From: Desulfobacteraceae bacterium 4572_130
GTDB taxonomy: Bacteria > Desulfobacterota > Desulfobacteria > Desulfobacterales > Desulfobacteraceae
DNA: 49,634 nt
NCBI GenBank assembly: GCA_002084425.1
Contig: NBLN01000008.1
Span: 1-49,634, forward strand
Direction: 5' to 3'
Shown here: positions 43,201 to 49,634 of the stretch, in pieces
Numbering within the stretch: position 1 is the stretch's first letter
Layout: every line of letters begins with the position of its first letter
Translations under genes and position numbers: made by a program
The notes under the pieces: model-generated
Database searches by the model: none
Told to the model about the DNA's origin: nothing
What the model saw: the letters and a program-made list of their open reading frames with translations, nothing else

Positions 43201-43447
43201 TTTCAAGTTTTGCAAGATCTGATTTTAATATTCTTCTTTTATATCTGCTATATGCAATTGGGGATGGGAGCCATGAAATAATAATATATTTATAAATCCA
43301 TGAAAAAAATCTTAAAATAATTTTATTAAATTTTTGCATTATCTTTTTTAGGAAAAAAAACAATGTTGTTATTATTACACCAACTATAATACCAGTTAAC
43401 ATAGTATTATTGGGTTTACTTAAAAAAGATTGAAAAAAATCAAACAT
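40262..43447 (-). CDS. Membrane-anchored NACHT NTPase with HEAT-like repeats
   Basis: The protein has 1061 residues. An N-terminal membrane helix (about 16-34) and a second hydrophobic stretch (44-60) precede the NACHT module, with Walker A GGAGTGKTT (130-138), Walker B LLIILDGLDEVG (205-216) and sensor ITCREYSY-like VTCREYSYK. A winged-helix/helical region (RNPLMLTILTGLYM, CAHRTIQEYFAAWEA) and HEAT-like repeats (about 590-660, TQAAKVLADLIK) follow. The C-terminal third has several membrane helices, including a GC-rich Ala/Ile/Phe/Val run at about 900-965. NACHT STAND proteins act as switchable sensors in immunity and other conflict systems; the trigger and effector here are unknown, and the membrane ends could be the effector. 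Confidence 0.88.
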   Translation of the reverse strand: MFDFFQSFLSKPNNTMLTGIIVGVIITTLFFFLKKIMQKFNKIILRFFSWIYKYIIISWLPSPIAYSRYKRRILKSDLAKLENPVGPSLKIPLEQSYAPLKLISEHNKQDDLELFNYVNSNKKKRFIVLGGAGTGKTTLMKSLIINIINKTTSSKIDNLIPVFISLRELASKKHSIEQAIISSFDDYDFPKAEKFIKANAKQGNLLIILDGLDEVGIKRQAVVSNIMDFCKKDEIQEHKNFIIVTCREYSYKQKQELRNQIPDMVSLEPFTNHHMRIFLKGWPKHNNYALNLFADIQKNDEVRDICRNPLMLTILTGLYMQTKDFSIPKTRKDFYKEAIDELLIKRPGRKRTKQKFSKKNKEKILRKVCLKTIKDKTDSEALSSKDMEKYAKDLLWGDKSFNIDLFLEELQNINGIIKPCGHDDDKFTCAHRTIQEYFAAWEAHINYDKKQVIEEFSSRDDLIKVLYFYCSMIHNTKDASYILKQLINKNKYIEAGECLLNMTVVPDKINLINDIGEFLKKEILEKTQIHVELELLSSISLKNDKAFIKIKHDFQECMDKIELNDEKASALEYVLSTSPSIAMKLIPGFLENASNKWKKTGIKLLKNISTDEGLDTLIKLLKNKNKLIRTQAAKVLADLIKTRNKDLIERKELLKEQTDLEIWPLENFFPGQIAIPIAKALKNETTNNNAINYAAKAIKAKQSNNSEDYVFLKKWKKLKTHFKIKKLMKNTAKGFRLYSFISTILIILTLLFMNLYSWKNNCVILINISPLKIETQTNKPIKELIKNADIITSYIKTKYTKEIKGVFKILPWNWNVKPDISNDSFNIYNKLKIYLFQNLTPKKIENDLKNIKSLKKYVKKSDFNNFQNAVNQYKSAFTYNKKNIIFLNYNFFHLFFGFIFIFIILFLLYIILTEDLNFTATIPVAITFAAALAIAIAAAVIAIAASAFIIIAFAAAIAFVIIAAAFVAVPILLKNFVITFNISIEKILFLFFALTLLIPAIFFLRINEIILSYITINILVPLIIISIPLYLNFPKNSYETVVKDIGRKDLLKKYKLSFERY
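40525..40695 (-). repeat. GC-rich GCC/ATC/TTC codon repeat inside the NACHT gene
   Basis: Bases 40561-40620 contain 37 G/C of 60 and 40621-40680 contain 44 of 60, in a gene of about one quarter G+C. The coding strand is a near-repeat of GCCATC, GCC, GCCTTC and GTCATC units giving AAALAIAIAAAVIAIAASAF and similar membrane sequence. It looks like a recent trinucleotide/hexanucleotide expansion or an imported segment. Confidence 0.75.
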
Positions 43448-43908
43448 ATTATTAATTCCTGTTTTTCTATATTTTTAACAAAATATACTAGTAATTATTT
43501 TATTTTTTAGATGTTTAAAATCACATATTTTTAAGGTTAAAGCAAAATCAAAAAACTATACCTAAATCTTAAACCTAGAGCTTTTAAATATTCTTGTTTT
43601 TTCCACTGAAAAATGATGTAGTTGCAAAAAATTAATTTAGCAAGAAAATTATAGTATATTAAAATTTTCCATATTAAATTTGATTAGATCATAAACTCAT
43701 TATGTATTTTAAGTAGTATTTTTTTTAATTTTACTATACAATATATAGTATTTCACCGCTAAAAAAACACTATATCTTGTATAACCATCTATTTTATTGA
43801 ATTCATTAATTTTATTAAGCAAGTATTCAAAAATCCTTTATCAATTAGATAAGGGATGTTTTTTAGATAAGGAATATTTATATTTATTAAAAGGAGAATA
43901 ATAAAACC
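43448..43908. other. 461-bp spacer, no gene seen
   Basis: AT-rich region between the divergent NACHT and livJ starts. ATCAATTAGATAAGGGATGT and TAGATAAGGAATATTT near 43840-43880 are a short direct repeat (TTAGATAAGG) shortly before the livJ ribosome binding site, and could be a regulator site. I can identify no RNA gene or clear promoter. Confidence 0.35.
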
Positions 43909-45033
43909 ATGAGAAAATTTTTATTTTTATTGTCAATATTGTTTCTAAGTATTTGTTTTCTAGCAAATCCTTGTTTTGCAAAAAAAACTATTAAAATTGG
44001 ATTAATGTGTCCCTTAACAGGTGCCTATGCAAGTGAAGGCCAGGATATGCAGCAAATTGTTGAGCTGCTTGCTGATGAATTAAATGCAAAAAATGGAATT
44101 AATGGCACTAAAGTTGAGATTGTTGTGGCAGATGATGGAAGTGATGCAAAAACTTCTGCAATGGCAGCACAAAAACTTATAACAAAAGATGTTATTGCTG
44201 TTATTGGAACCTATGGTTCTTCCAACACAGAGGTTACTCAAAATATATATGATGAGTCAAAAATTATTCAAGTTGCCACAGGTTCTACTGCTGTAAGACT
44301 TACAGAAAAAGGGCTTAAATATTTTTTTAGAACATCACCAAGAGATGACAGTCAAGGTCTTGTTGCCTTTCAAACCATTCAAAAAAGCGGTGCAAAAAGA
44401 ATTGCTGTTCTTCATGATAATTCAAGCTATGCAAAAGGTCTTGCAGATGAAACTGTTGAGCACCTTAAACATGCAGGTATGAATATTGTTTTTAATGATG
44501 CTTTAACACCCAAGGAAAATGACTATACTGTTACTTTAACAAAAATAAAATCTCAAAAACCAGACCTTGTATTTTTTACAGGATATTATGGTGAAGCAGG
44601 ATTGCTCCTTAAACAAAAAAAAGAAATGGGATGGAATGTTCCCTTTATAGGTGGAGATGCTACAAATAATTTAGATCTTATTAAAATTGCAGGGAAAAAA
44701 GCAGTACAGGGTTTTCAATGTACAAGTCCACTTCTTCCAACTGATTTAACTGATGAAAAAGCAAAAATGTTTATGACTAATTACAAAACAAAGTTTAAAT
44801 CAGATCCAAGTTCTATTTGGTCAGTTCTTGCAGGAGATGCTTTTAAAGTTATTGTAAAAGCACTAGAAGCAACTAATTCCACAAATTCTGATGTGCTTGC
44901 AGATTATCTACATAATAAACTTAAAGATTTTCCAGGGCTTACAGGAAAAATTTCCTTTAATGCAAAGGGAGATAGAATAGGCGATGTTTATCGTGTTTAT
45001 AAAGTAGATCATGGTAATTTTATTCTTCAATAA
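43909..45033 (+). CDS. livJ: Branched-chain amino acid ABC transporter, substrate-binding protein
   Basis: The protein has 374 residues. A Sec signal peptide (1-24, ending NPCFA) is followed by a periplasmic-binding-protein type 1 domain: IKIGLMCPLTGAYASEGQDM, GIKVEIVVADD-like GTKVEIVVADDGSDAKTSAM, VIGTYGSSNTEV, FFRTSPRDDSQG, VLHDNSSYAKGLAD, and a C-terminal GLTGKISFNAKGDR. It binds leucine/isoleucine/valine or a related ligand and delivers it to the LivHM permease. AAAAGGAGAATAATAAAACC lies before the ATG. The two permease genes follow on the same strand. Confidence 0.93.
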   Translation: MRKFLFLLSILFLSICFLANPCFAKKTIKIGLMCPLTGAYASEGQDMQQIVELLADELNAKNGINGTKVEIVVADDGSDAKTSAMAAQKLITKDVIAVIGTYGSSNTEVTQNIYDESKIIQVATGSTAVRLTEKGLKYFFRTSPRDDSQGLVAFQTIQKSGAKRIAVLHDNSSYAKGLADETVEHLKHAGMNIVFNDALTPKENDYTVTLTKIKSQKPDLVFFTGYYGEAGLLLKQKKEMGWNVPFIGGDATNNLDLIKIAGKKAVQGFQCTSPLLPTDLTDEKAKMFMTNYKTKFKSDPSSIWSVLAGDAFKVIVKALEATNSTNSDVLADYLHNKLKDFPGLTGKISFNAKGDRIGDVYRVYKVDHGNFILQ

Positions 45034-45101
45034 CAATAAATTTTATTATTTTTTTATTAATGTAATTAATAGACATAGCTATCTTTGATTGATTTTTACT
45101 T

Positions 45102-45187
45102 TACAAGACCTTTGCACAAACATATTTTTTATAAAAATTTTAAAAACAGAAAATATTTTTTTTTAGTTTTTTGTGAAAGGTCTTGTA
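45102..45187. mobile_element. 86-bp MITE-like inverted-repeat element
   Basis: The left end TACAAGACCTTTGCACAAA and the right end (reverse complement TACAAGACCTTTCACAAA) match with a single-base difference. TA flanks the CAAGACC ends on both sides, as left by TA-targeting elements. The centre is AT-rich and non-coding. It sits between livJ and livH, inside what could otherwise be read as an N-terminal extension of livH. Confidence 0.6.
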
Positions 45188-45231
45188 TAGTTAGTATAAA
45201 ATCAAAAATCTTTGTATCAAGGAATCTAATA

Positions 45232-46137
45232 ATGGAGCTTTTTTTTCAGCAACTTACAAATGGTCTTACAATAGGCAGTATTTATGCTTTAATTGCCCTT
45301 GGCTATACTATGGTTTATGGTGTTATGAAGCTAATAAATTTTGCTCATGGTGATTTATTTACTATAGGTGCCTATCTAGGGCTTACATTGCTTACTGCCC
45401 TTGAAATAACAAAGCAATTTGGCACATTTATTGGTCTTATCACTCTTGCAGCAATGGTTTGTATTCTAGTTGCTGTTATTGGTGTGTTACTTGAAAAAAT
45501 AGCATATCAACCTCTAAGAAAAGCTCCCAGGCTTTCTGCTGTTGTTTCTGCTCTTGGGGCATCTATTTTTCTACAAAATGCAGTAATGCTTATTTATGGT
45601 GCAAGAGTAAGAGTATATCCCCAAAATATTCTTCCTTCTTACACACTTAATATATTAGAATTGCATATTCCTATTGTTAGAGTTTTGATTTTTGCAACCT
45701 CACTTTTATTAATGATTGTATTATATCTTTTTATACAAAAAACAAAAACAGGAGTTGCTATAAGAGCTGTTTCTATTGATCATATTGCTTCAAAACTTAT
45801 GGGAATAAATGTAAATAAAATCATTATGATAGTTTTTATTATAGGTCCAGCCCTTGGTGGCTCTGCTGGTTTAATGGTTGGTCTTTATTATGGACAAGTT
45901 AATTTTATAATGGGCTGGTCATATGGATTAAAAGCTTTTATTGCTGCAATTTTAGGAGGAATTGGAAATATTCCGGGAGCAATGCTTGGAGGGCTTAGTC
46001 TTGGAATAATAGAAGCCCTTGGCGCAGCTTATTTTTCCATAGCTTGGAAAGATGCAATAGCTTTTTTTGTTTTGATTATAATTTTAATTTTTAAACCAAC
46101 CGGAATTCTTGGCGAAAGAGTAGCGGAAAAAATATGA
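45232..46137 (+). CDS. livH: Branched-chain amino acid ABC transporter permease LivH
   Basis: This polytopic permease of about 301 residues starts MELFFQQLTNGLTIGSIYAL and shows IALGYTMVYGVMKLINFAHG, LEKIAYQPLRKAPRLSAVVS, the cytoplasmic loop with AIRAVSIDHIASKLMGINVN that contacts the ATPase, and AFIAAILGGIGNIPGAMLGG. The ATG at 45232 is chosen because it has AAGGA upstream and the canonical start; the 49 codons before it cover the inverted-repeat element and resemble no LivH. The stop overlaps the livM start by 4 bases. Confidence 0.93.
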   Translation: MELFFQQLTNGLTIGSIYALIALGYTMVYGVMKLINFAHGDLFTIGAYLGLTLLTALEITKQFGTFIGLITLAAMVCILVAVIGVLLEKIAYQPLRKAPRLSAVVSALGASIFLQNAVMLIYGARVRVYPQNILPSYTLNILELHIPIVRVLIFATSLLLMIVLYLFIQKTKTGVAIRAVSIDHIASKLMGINVNKIIMIVFIIGPALGGSAGLMVGLYYGQVNFIMGWSYGLKAFIAAILGGIGNIPGAMLGGLSLGIIEALGAAYFSIAWKDAIAFFVLIIILIFKPTGILGERVAEKI

Positions 46138-47069
46138 AAAATAAAAAAATAATAGATGTTCTAATATGTGTAGCTTTATTTGTTTCTCCATTTTTTCTAA
46201 ATATGTATTGGACTGATGTTCTAGTTAATGTAGGAATTTATGCAATTTTAAGTTTAAGCTTAAATATTATTCTAGGATATTGCGGATTATTTCAAATGGG
46301 GCATGCTGCTTTTTACGCTGTTGGCGCATATACAGCAGCAATCTTAAATGTAAAATACAATATTCCAATACTTATTCTTATGCCTGTTGCTGGAATTTTT
46401 GCTGGAATTTTTGCCTTTATCATAGCAAAACCGATTATTCATCTTAGGGGAGATTATCTTCTTATTGTAACAATAGGAATTGTTGAAATTGTAAGAATTG
46501 CACTTGTAAATAATGTTTTTGGGTTAACCGGAGGAGCAAATGGAATATTTGGTATAGACAGACCAAATGTTTTTGGGTTTATAGTAAAAACTCCTTTTCA
46601 CTTTTTTTATCTTATATATTTTTTACTTAGCATAACTGTATTGCTTTTTTCTCGCTTTGAAAACTCAAAATTTGGAAGAGCATTGGTTTATATTAAAGAA
46701 GATGAAGTAGCAGCAGAAGGAAGTGGAATTAATATTGCAAAATATAAAACGATAGCATTTGTAATAGGTGCTGTTTGGGCAGGAATGATAGGAGCTATTT
46801 TTGCCTCAAAAATGACAATTATTTCTCCTGATTCTTTTAATTTCTGGGAATCTGTTATTTTATTTACAATAGTTTTAATTGGAGGTTCTGGAAATATAAA
46901 AGGCGTTATTTTGGGATCTTTTTTAATTATTGGTTTACCTGAACTGTTTCGGGATTTTGCAAGTGCTAGAATGCTTATTTTTGGTATGGCAATGATTGCA
47001 ATGATGATTTTTAAAAGCGAAGGGATTTTTCCACCTGTTAGAAAAATTTATAAGATAGCAATTAAATAA
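46134..47069 (+). CDS. livM: Branched-chain amino acid ABC transporter permease LivM
   Basis: This 311-residue permease with about eight hydrophobic helices shows VNVGIYAILSLSLNIILGYC, GLFQMGHAAFYAVGAYTAAI, FIIAKPIIHLRGDYLLIVTI, NVFGLTGGANGIFGID, the coupling loop GRALVYIKEDEVAAEGSGIN and VILIGGSGNIKGVILGS. It overlaps livH by 4 bases, so LivH and LivM are made in a coupled way. The expected ATPases livG and livF do not follow; the next gene is mlaE after 278 bp. Confidence 0.93.
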   Translation: MKNKKIIDVLICVALFVSPFFLNMYWTDVLVNVGIYAILSLSLNIILGYCGLFQMGHAAFYAVGAYTAAILNVKYNIPILILMPVAGIFAGIFAFIIAKPIIHLRGDYLLIVTIGIVEIVRIALVNNVFGLTGGANGIFGIDRPNVFGFIVKTPFHFFYLIYFLLSITVLLFSRFENSKFGRALVYIKEDEVAAEGSGINIAKYKTIAFVIGAVWAGMIGAIFASKMTIISPDSFNFWESVILFTIVLIGGSGNIKGVILGSFLIIGLPELFRDFASARMLIFGMAMIAMMIFKSEGIFPPVRKIYKIAIK

Positions 47070-47127
47070 AAATTTACTCCAAAACAATAGCTTATTTTAT
47101 AATTATATTTTTTTCACCCTTATAAAT

Positions 47128-47173
47128 ACAACATATAGCTAATGCTTGACACATAACAGGCTATATGTTGTAT
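47128..47173. repeat. Inverted repeat after livM
   Basis: TACAACATATAGC and GCTATATGTTGTA are perfect 13-bp complements separated by 20 bases. No T run follows, so termination activity is uncertain; the loop contains TTGACA-like CTTGACACATAAC. Confidence 0.55.
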
Positions 47174-47202
47174 ATGCGCTTATTTGATTTTGTATTTTCT
47201 AA

Positions 47203-47297
47203 CAACTGCCACAAAGCAGAACTAATTTTTGGTTCTTGGTTTGCCTTACAATGAAACATAAAACAATATTAAATAGTTATAAGTTCTTTTATAGAAA
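47203..47297 (+). repeat. Dispersed ~95-bp repeat, copy F
   Basis: It starts CAACTGCCACAAAGCAGAAC and continues TTGGTTTGCCTTACAATGAA, ACATAAAACAATATTAAATA and TTATAAGTTCTTTTATAGAA. The terminal hairpin is weakened (CTGCC-ACAAA-GCAG), but the rest is close to the consensus. Confidence 0.8.
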
Positions 47298-47347
47298 TCT
47301 ATCCCATATTTAGTAAGCTTAAAAAAATCGATTTTTAACAAAAAATT

Positions 47348-48139
47348 ATGATTAAAAATAGTATTGAAAATCTAGGCTCATGGATTATTGTTCTTCTTCA
47401 AAATCTTGGAAGAATAGTTATCTTTTTTTCTCAGGGCATTTTTTATATATTTATTTCTCCATTTCAAACAAAAAAAATTATTGAGCACACATGGTTTATT
47501 GGTACAAAATCAATGCTTGTTATTATTATGACTGCTATTTTTACAGGTATGGTCCTTGGCTTACAAGGATATTATACGCTTGTAAGATTTGGCTCTGAAG
47601 GAATGCTTGGCTCTGCTGTAGCAATAAGTTTGGTTAGAGAACTTGGTCCTGTTTTTTGTGCTATTATGATTACTGCAAGAGCTGGTTCTGCTATGGCTGC
47701 TGAAATAGGTATGATGCGTGTATCAGAACAAATTGATGCACTTGAAACTATGAATATCAATCCTATAAGATTTACTTTTAGTCCAAGAATTGTTGCCTCT
47801 ATAATAAGTTTTCCCCTACTTACAGCTTTATTTGATGTAATTGGAATTTTTGGAGGATATATTGCAGGCTCTTTAATGCTTAAAATTAATTCCGGTCTTT
47901 ATTTTTATCGAGTAAAGGAAAGTGTGGTTATGGCAGATATCATAGGAGGATTTATTAAATCATTTGTATTTGCTCTTGTTGTAGTAACTATATGTTGCAG
48001 TCAGGGATTTTTTACGCATCTTCAAAACAAGGGAGGTTTTGGAGCAAAAGGCGTAAGTTTTTCCACAACAACTGCTGTTGTCAATTCCTGTGTTTTTATT
48101 CTTGTTTGTGATTATATAATAACATTTTTCCTTGTTTGA
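47348..48139 (+). CDS. mlaE: Lipid-transport ABC permease MlaE
   Basis: This 263-residue MlaE-family permease shows IIMTAIFTGMVLGLQGYYTL, VAISLVRELGPVFCAIMITA, RAGSAMAAEIGMMRVSEQID, ALETMNINPIRFTFSPRIVA and a C-terminal GAKGVSFSTTTAVVNSCVFI. It forms the inner-membrane core of the MlaFEDB phospholipid transporter that maintains outer-membrane asymmetry. It is followed at once by mlaF and mlaD. The leader has no obvious ribosome binding site and is preceded by repeat copy F. Confidence 0.94.
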   Translation: MIKNSIENLGSWIIVLLQNLGRIVIFFSQGIFYIFISPFQTKKIIEHTWFIGTKSMLVIIMTAIFTGMVLGLQGYYTLVRFGSEGMLGSAVAISLVRELGPVFCAIMITARAGSAMAAEIGMMRVSEQIDALETMNINPIRFTFSPRIVASIISFPLLTALFDVIGIFGGYIAGSLMLKINSGLYFYRVKESVVMADIIGGFIKSFVFALVVVTICCSQGFFTHLQNKGGFGAKGVSFSTTTAVVNSCVFILVCDYIITFFLV

Positions 48140-48148
48140 TTTATAAAT

Positions 48149-48886
48149 ATGAAACCACCTTTTATTCAATTTAAAAATGTAAAAAAAAGTTTTGGCTTAA
48201 ATCATGTTATGCAAGGTATAAACCTTTCCATATATAAAGGAGAGATCACTGCTATAATAGGAAAAAGTGGTTGTGGAAAAAGTGTTTTATTAAAGCATAT
48301 AATAGGTCTTATGAATGAAGATTCAGGAGCTATTTTAATTTCAGGCCATAATATTTCAAATATGAAAAAAAAAGAAAAACAAGAATTTAGAAAAAAATTA
48401 AGCTATATGTTCCAGGATAATGCTTTGTTTGACTTTCTAAATGTCTATGATAATATCGCACTCCCTTTAATTGAAAAATCATCTTTTAAAAAACAGGAAA
48501 TCAAAAAAAGAGTTATGACAAAAATGGATCATCTTGAAATAAAAGACATTGAAAAAAAATTTCCAGGTGAACTTTCAGGCGGTATGAAAAAAAGAGTTGC
48601 TCTTGCTAGAGCTCTTGTTACAGAACCTGATATTGTTCTTTTTGATGAGCCTACAACAGGCCTTGATCCCATAAGAAAAAAAAATGTACATACAATGATT
48701 AAAAACTATCAAAAACAATTTAAATTTACAGGAGTTATTGTAAGCCATGAAATTCCTGAAATATTTGAAATATCACAAAGAATTGCTATGATTGATAATG
48801 GTAAAATAATATTTGAAGGAAACCCAGAACAGATTAAAAATAATCAAACAAAAAAAATACATTTTTTTATTAATCCAAAGGAATAA
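48149..48886 (+). CDS. mlaF: Lipid-transport ABC ATPase MlaF
   Basis: This 245-residue ATPase has Walker A GKSGCGKS (about 38-45), Q-loop MFQDNALFDFLNVYDNIALP, signature LSGGMKKRVALARAL and Walker B IVLFDEPTTGLDPIRKK, then the switch His in IVSHE. The FDFLNVYDN segment is typical of MlaF. It starts 9 bases after mlaE and energises the MlaE permease. Confidence 0.95.
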   Translation: MKPPFIQFKNVKKSFGLNHVMQGINLSIYKGEITAIIGKSGCGKSVLLKHIIGLMNEDSGAILISGHNISNMKKKEKQEFRKKLSYMFQDNALFDFLNVYDNIALPLIEKSSFKKQEIKKRVMTKMDHLEIKDIEKKFPGELSGGMKKRVALARALVTEPDIVLFDEPTTGLDPIRKKNVHTMIKNYQKQFKFTGVIVSHEIPEIFEISQRIAMIDNGKIIFEGNPEQIKNNQTKKIHFFINPKE

Positions 48887-48981
48887 TTTGTGGATTTCTA
48901 TTTAGAAGATAATATGTTAAAATTTTGAAAAATACTGGAACAAAGTGAGAACTTTGCACAAATATCCAAGGATTTGCAAAT

Positions 48982-49428
48982 ATGAAAAAAAAAATAGTTG
49001 AATTATATGTGGGAATTTTTGTTATTATTGGTCTTGTATGTTCATTTTATCTTATAACTGAGCTTGGCGAATTTGATATAATGGGGGAAAACAACTATTC
49101 TATTTATGCATATTTTAATTCTGTTTCAGGGCTAAAGAAAAATGCAAATGTTGAAATAGCAGGTGTTAAAATTGGACATGTAAAAAATATTATTTTAGAC
49201 ACAAAACAATATCTTGCTAAAATTGAATTAAATATCAATAAAAATATTATACTTTCTGAAGATGTAATTGCATCTGTTAAAACATCAGGTATTATTGGAG
49301 ATAAATATATAAATCTGTTATCAGGAGGTTCTGAAATAATTCTTAAACAAGGAGATATAATATTTAATACAGAATCTTCTGTTGATATTGAATCTCTTGT
49401 AAGTAAATATATATTTAATAAAAATTAA
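48982..49428 (+). CDS. mlaD: MCE-domain protein MlaD
   Basis: The protein has 148 residues: an N-terminal membrane anchor (about 5-25, VELYVGIFVIIGLVCSFYLI) followed by one MCE domain (YSIYAYFNSVSGLKKNANVE, IAGVKIGHVKNIIL, ASVKTSGIIGDKYINLLSGG). MlaD forms the periplasmic hexameric ring that binds phospholipid above MlaE. It is the normal length of short MlaD proteins. A 95-bp gap separates it from mlaF, but the operon is clear. Confidence 0.94.
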   Translation: MKKKIVELYVGIFVIIGLVCSFYLITELGEFDIMGENNYSIYAYFNSVSGLKKNANVEIAGVKIGHVKNIILDTKQYLAKIELNINKNIILSEDVIASVKTSGIIGDKYINLLSGGSEIILKQGDIIFNTESSVDIESLVSKYIFNKN

Positions 49429-49562
49429 TATCATCTTAAAATTTTTTCATCATTAAACAACTGTATTAAGCTGGTTAAAAGTTACATTTAAACGCCACCC
49501 AATTTTTAATGTAAAGAAAGCTTTCCTAGGTTACATAAAATAAGACACTATGGGTTAAGAAT

Positions 49563-49634
49563 ATGATTAAAAAAATTATATTATATTATTATATTATTAT
49601 ATTAATAAGTTTAACATGTGTATCTTTAACTATG
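49563..49634 (+). CDS. Start of an exported protein, cut by window edge (mlaC or mlaA expected)
   Basis: The first 24 codons read MIKKIILYYYIIILISLTCV then SLTM, a Lys-Lys start with a hydrophobic stretch like a signal peptide. After mlaE-mlaF-mlaD the usual next gene is mlaC (periplasmic lipid carrier) or mlaA (outer-membrane lipoprotein). The Cys in LISLTC is not a clean lipobox. The identity is an inference from order only. The leader is encoded by TTATATTA simple-sequence DNA. Confidence 0.5.
   Translation, partial: MIKKIILYYYIIILISLTCVSLTM

Noticed and set aside
45085-45231. N-terminal extension of LivH
   Set aside because: The 49 codons cover the inverted-repeat element, and the ATG at 45232 has a ribosome binding site and the canonical LivH start.
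47128-47173. Inverted repeat called as the liv terminator
   Set aside because: The 20-base loop and lack of a T run argue against intrinsic termination; kept only as a repeat.

Overview
The window is very AT-rich (roughly a quarter G+C by eye) and reads as a piece of a deltaproteobacterial, Desulfobacterales-like chromosome. Support comes from a transcarboxylase-type methylmalonyl-CoA carboxyltransferase locus (the propionate pathway of sulfate reducers), an octaheme hydroxylamine-oxidoreductase-like cytochrome, an AmmeMemoRadiSam locus, a LivJHM-type transporter, an Mla operon and a large load of conflict-type NTPases, toxin-antitoxin pairs and interspersed repeats. The exact taxon cannot be fixed from the sequence alone.

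Layout. 1-960: tRNA-Thr(TGT), tRNA-Tyr, tRNA-Gly, tRNA-Thr(GGT) and the start of tuf on the minus strand, the same order as E. coli thrU-tyrU-glyT-thrT-tufB, behind a good sigma-70 promoter. 1141-5690: an EF-G paralogue, a RelE/AbrB toxin-antitoxin pair, a DUF6125-like protein and CoaE. 5829-9729: 12S-type carboxyltransferase, a small accessory subunit and a 5S-plus-biotin-carrier protein, probably one operon. 10185-14381: zinc-ribbon protein, PAS histidine kinase, FabG-like reductase and a TrmJ-like methyltransferase with a C-terminal frameshift. 14983-17678: an apparently acquired strip with an integron-cassette-like unit, MazEF and Phd/VapC. 17788-22997: long acyl-CoA dehydrogenase, GyrI-like protein, a truncated protein kinase, a broken octaheme cytochrome gene and initiator tRNA.

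23149-29092 holds an AmmeMemoRadiSam locus (radical SAM protein, membrane aminopropyltransferase-like protein, Memo-AMMECR1 fusion), interrupted by a MazEF pair on the opposite strand. Both AmmeMemoRadiSam proteins carry export-type N-termini. 29121-32436 is a RAYT transposase with its REP hairpins and deleted derivatives, bracketing a KAP-NTPase/FGE (C-type-lectin fold) gene. The last ~110 bp of that gene are about 50% G+C and have the codon pattern of a diversity-generating-retroelement (DGR) variable region. No reverse transcriptase or template repeat is visible here, so this would be a remote DGR target. This is the most exciting signal in the window.

32775-43447: RsmG, an exported rhodanese-like protein without its catalytic Cys, a class IV aminotransferase, RtcB, MoaB, a hypothetical, SpeD, MltG, an Smr-domain protein and a 1061-residue membrane NACHT NTPase carrying a strikingly GC-rich Ala/Ile/Phe/Val low-complexity insertion. 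43909-49634: LivJ-LivH-LivM without their ATPases, then MlaE-MlaF-MlaD and the beginning of a further exported protein.

Throughout the spacers there is a dispersed ~95-bp repeat family (seven copies at six loci), beginning with a CTGCC-ATAA-GGCAG hairpin. One copy is itself split by a 160-bp insertion flanked by a 5-bp direct duplication. Gene decay (kinase, cytochrome, TrmJ tail) and repeat abundance point to a genome with active mobile DNA.
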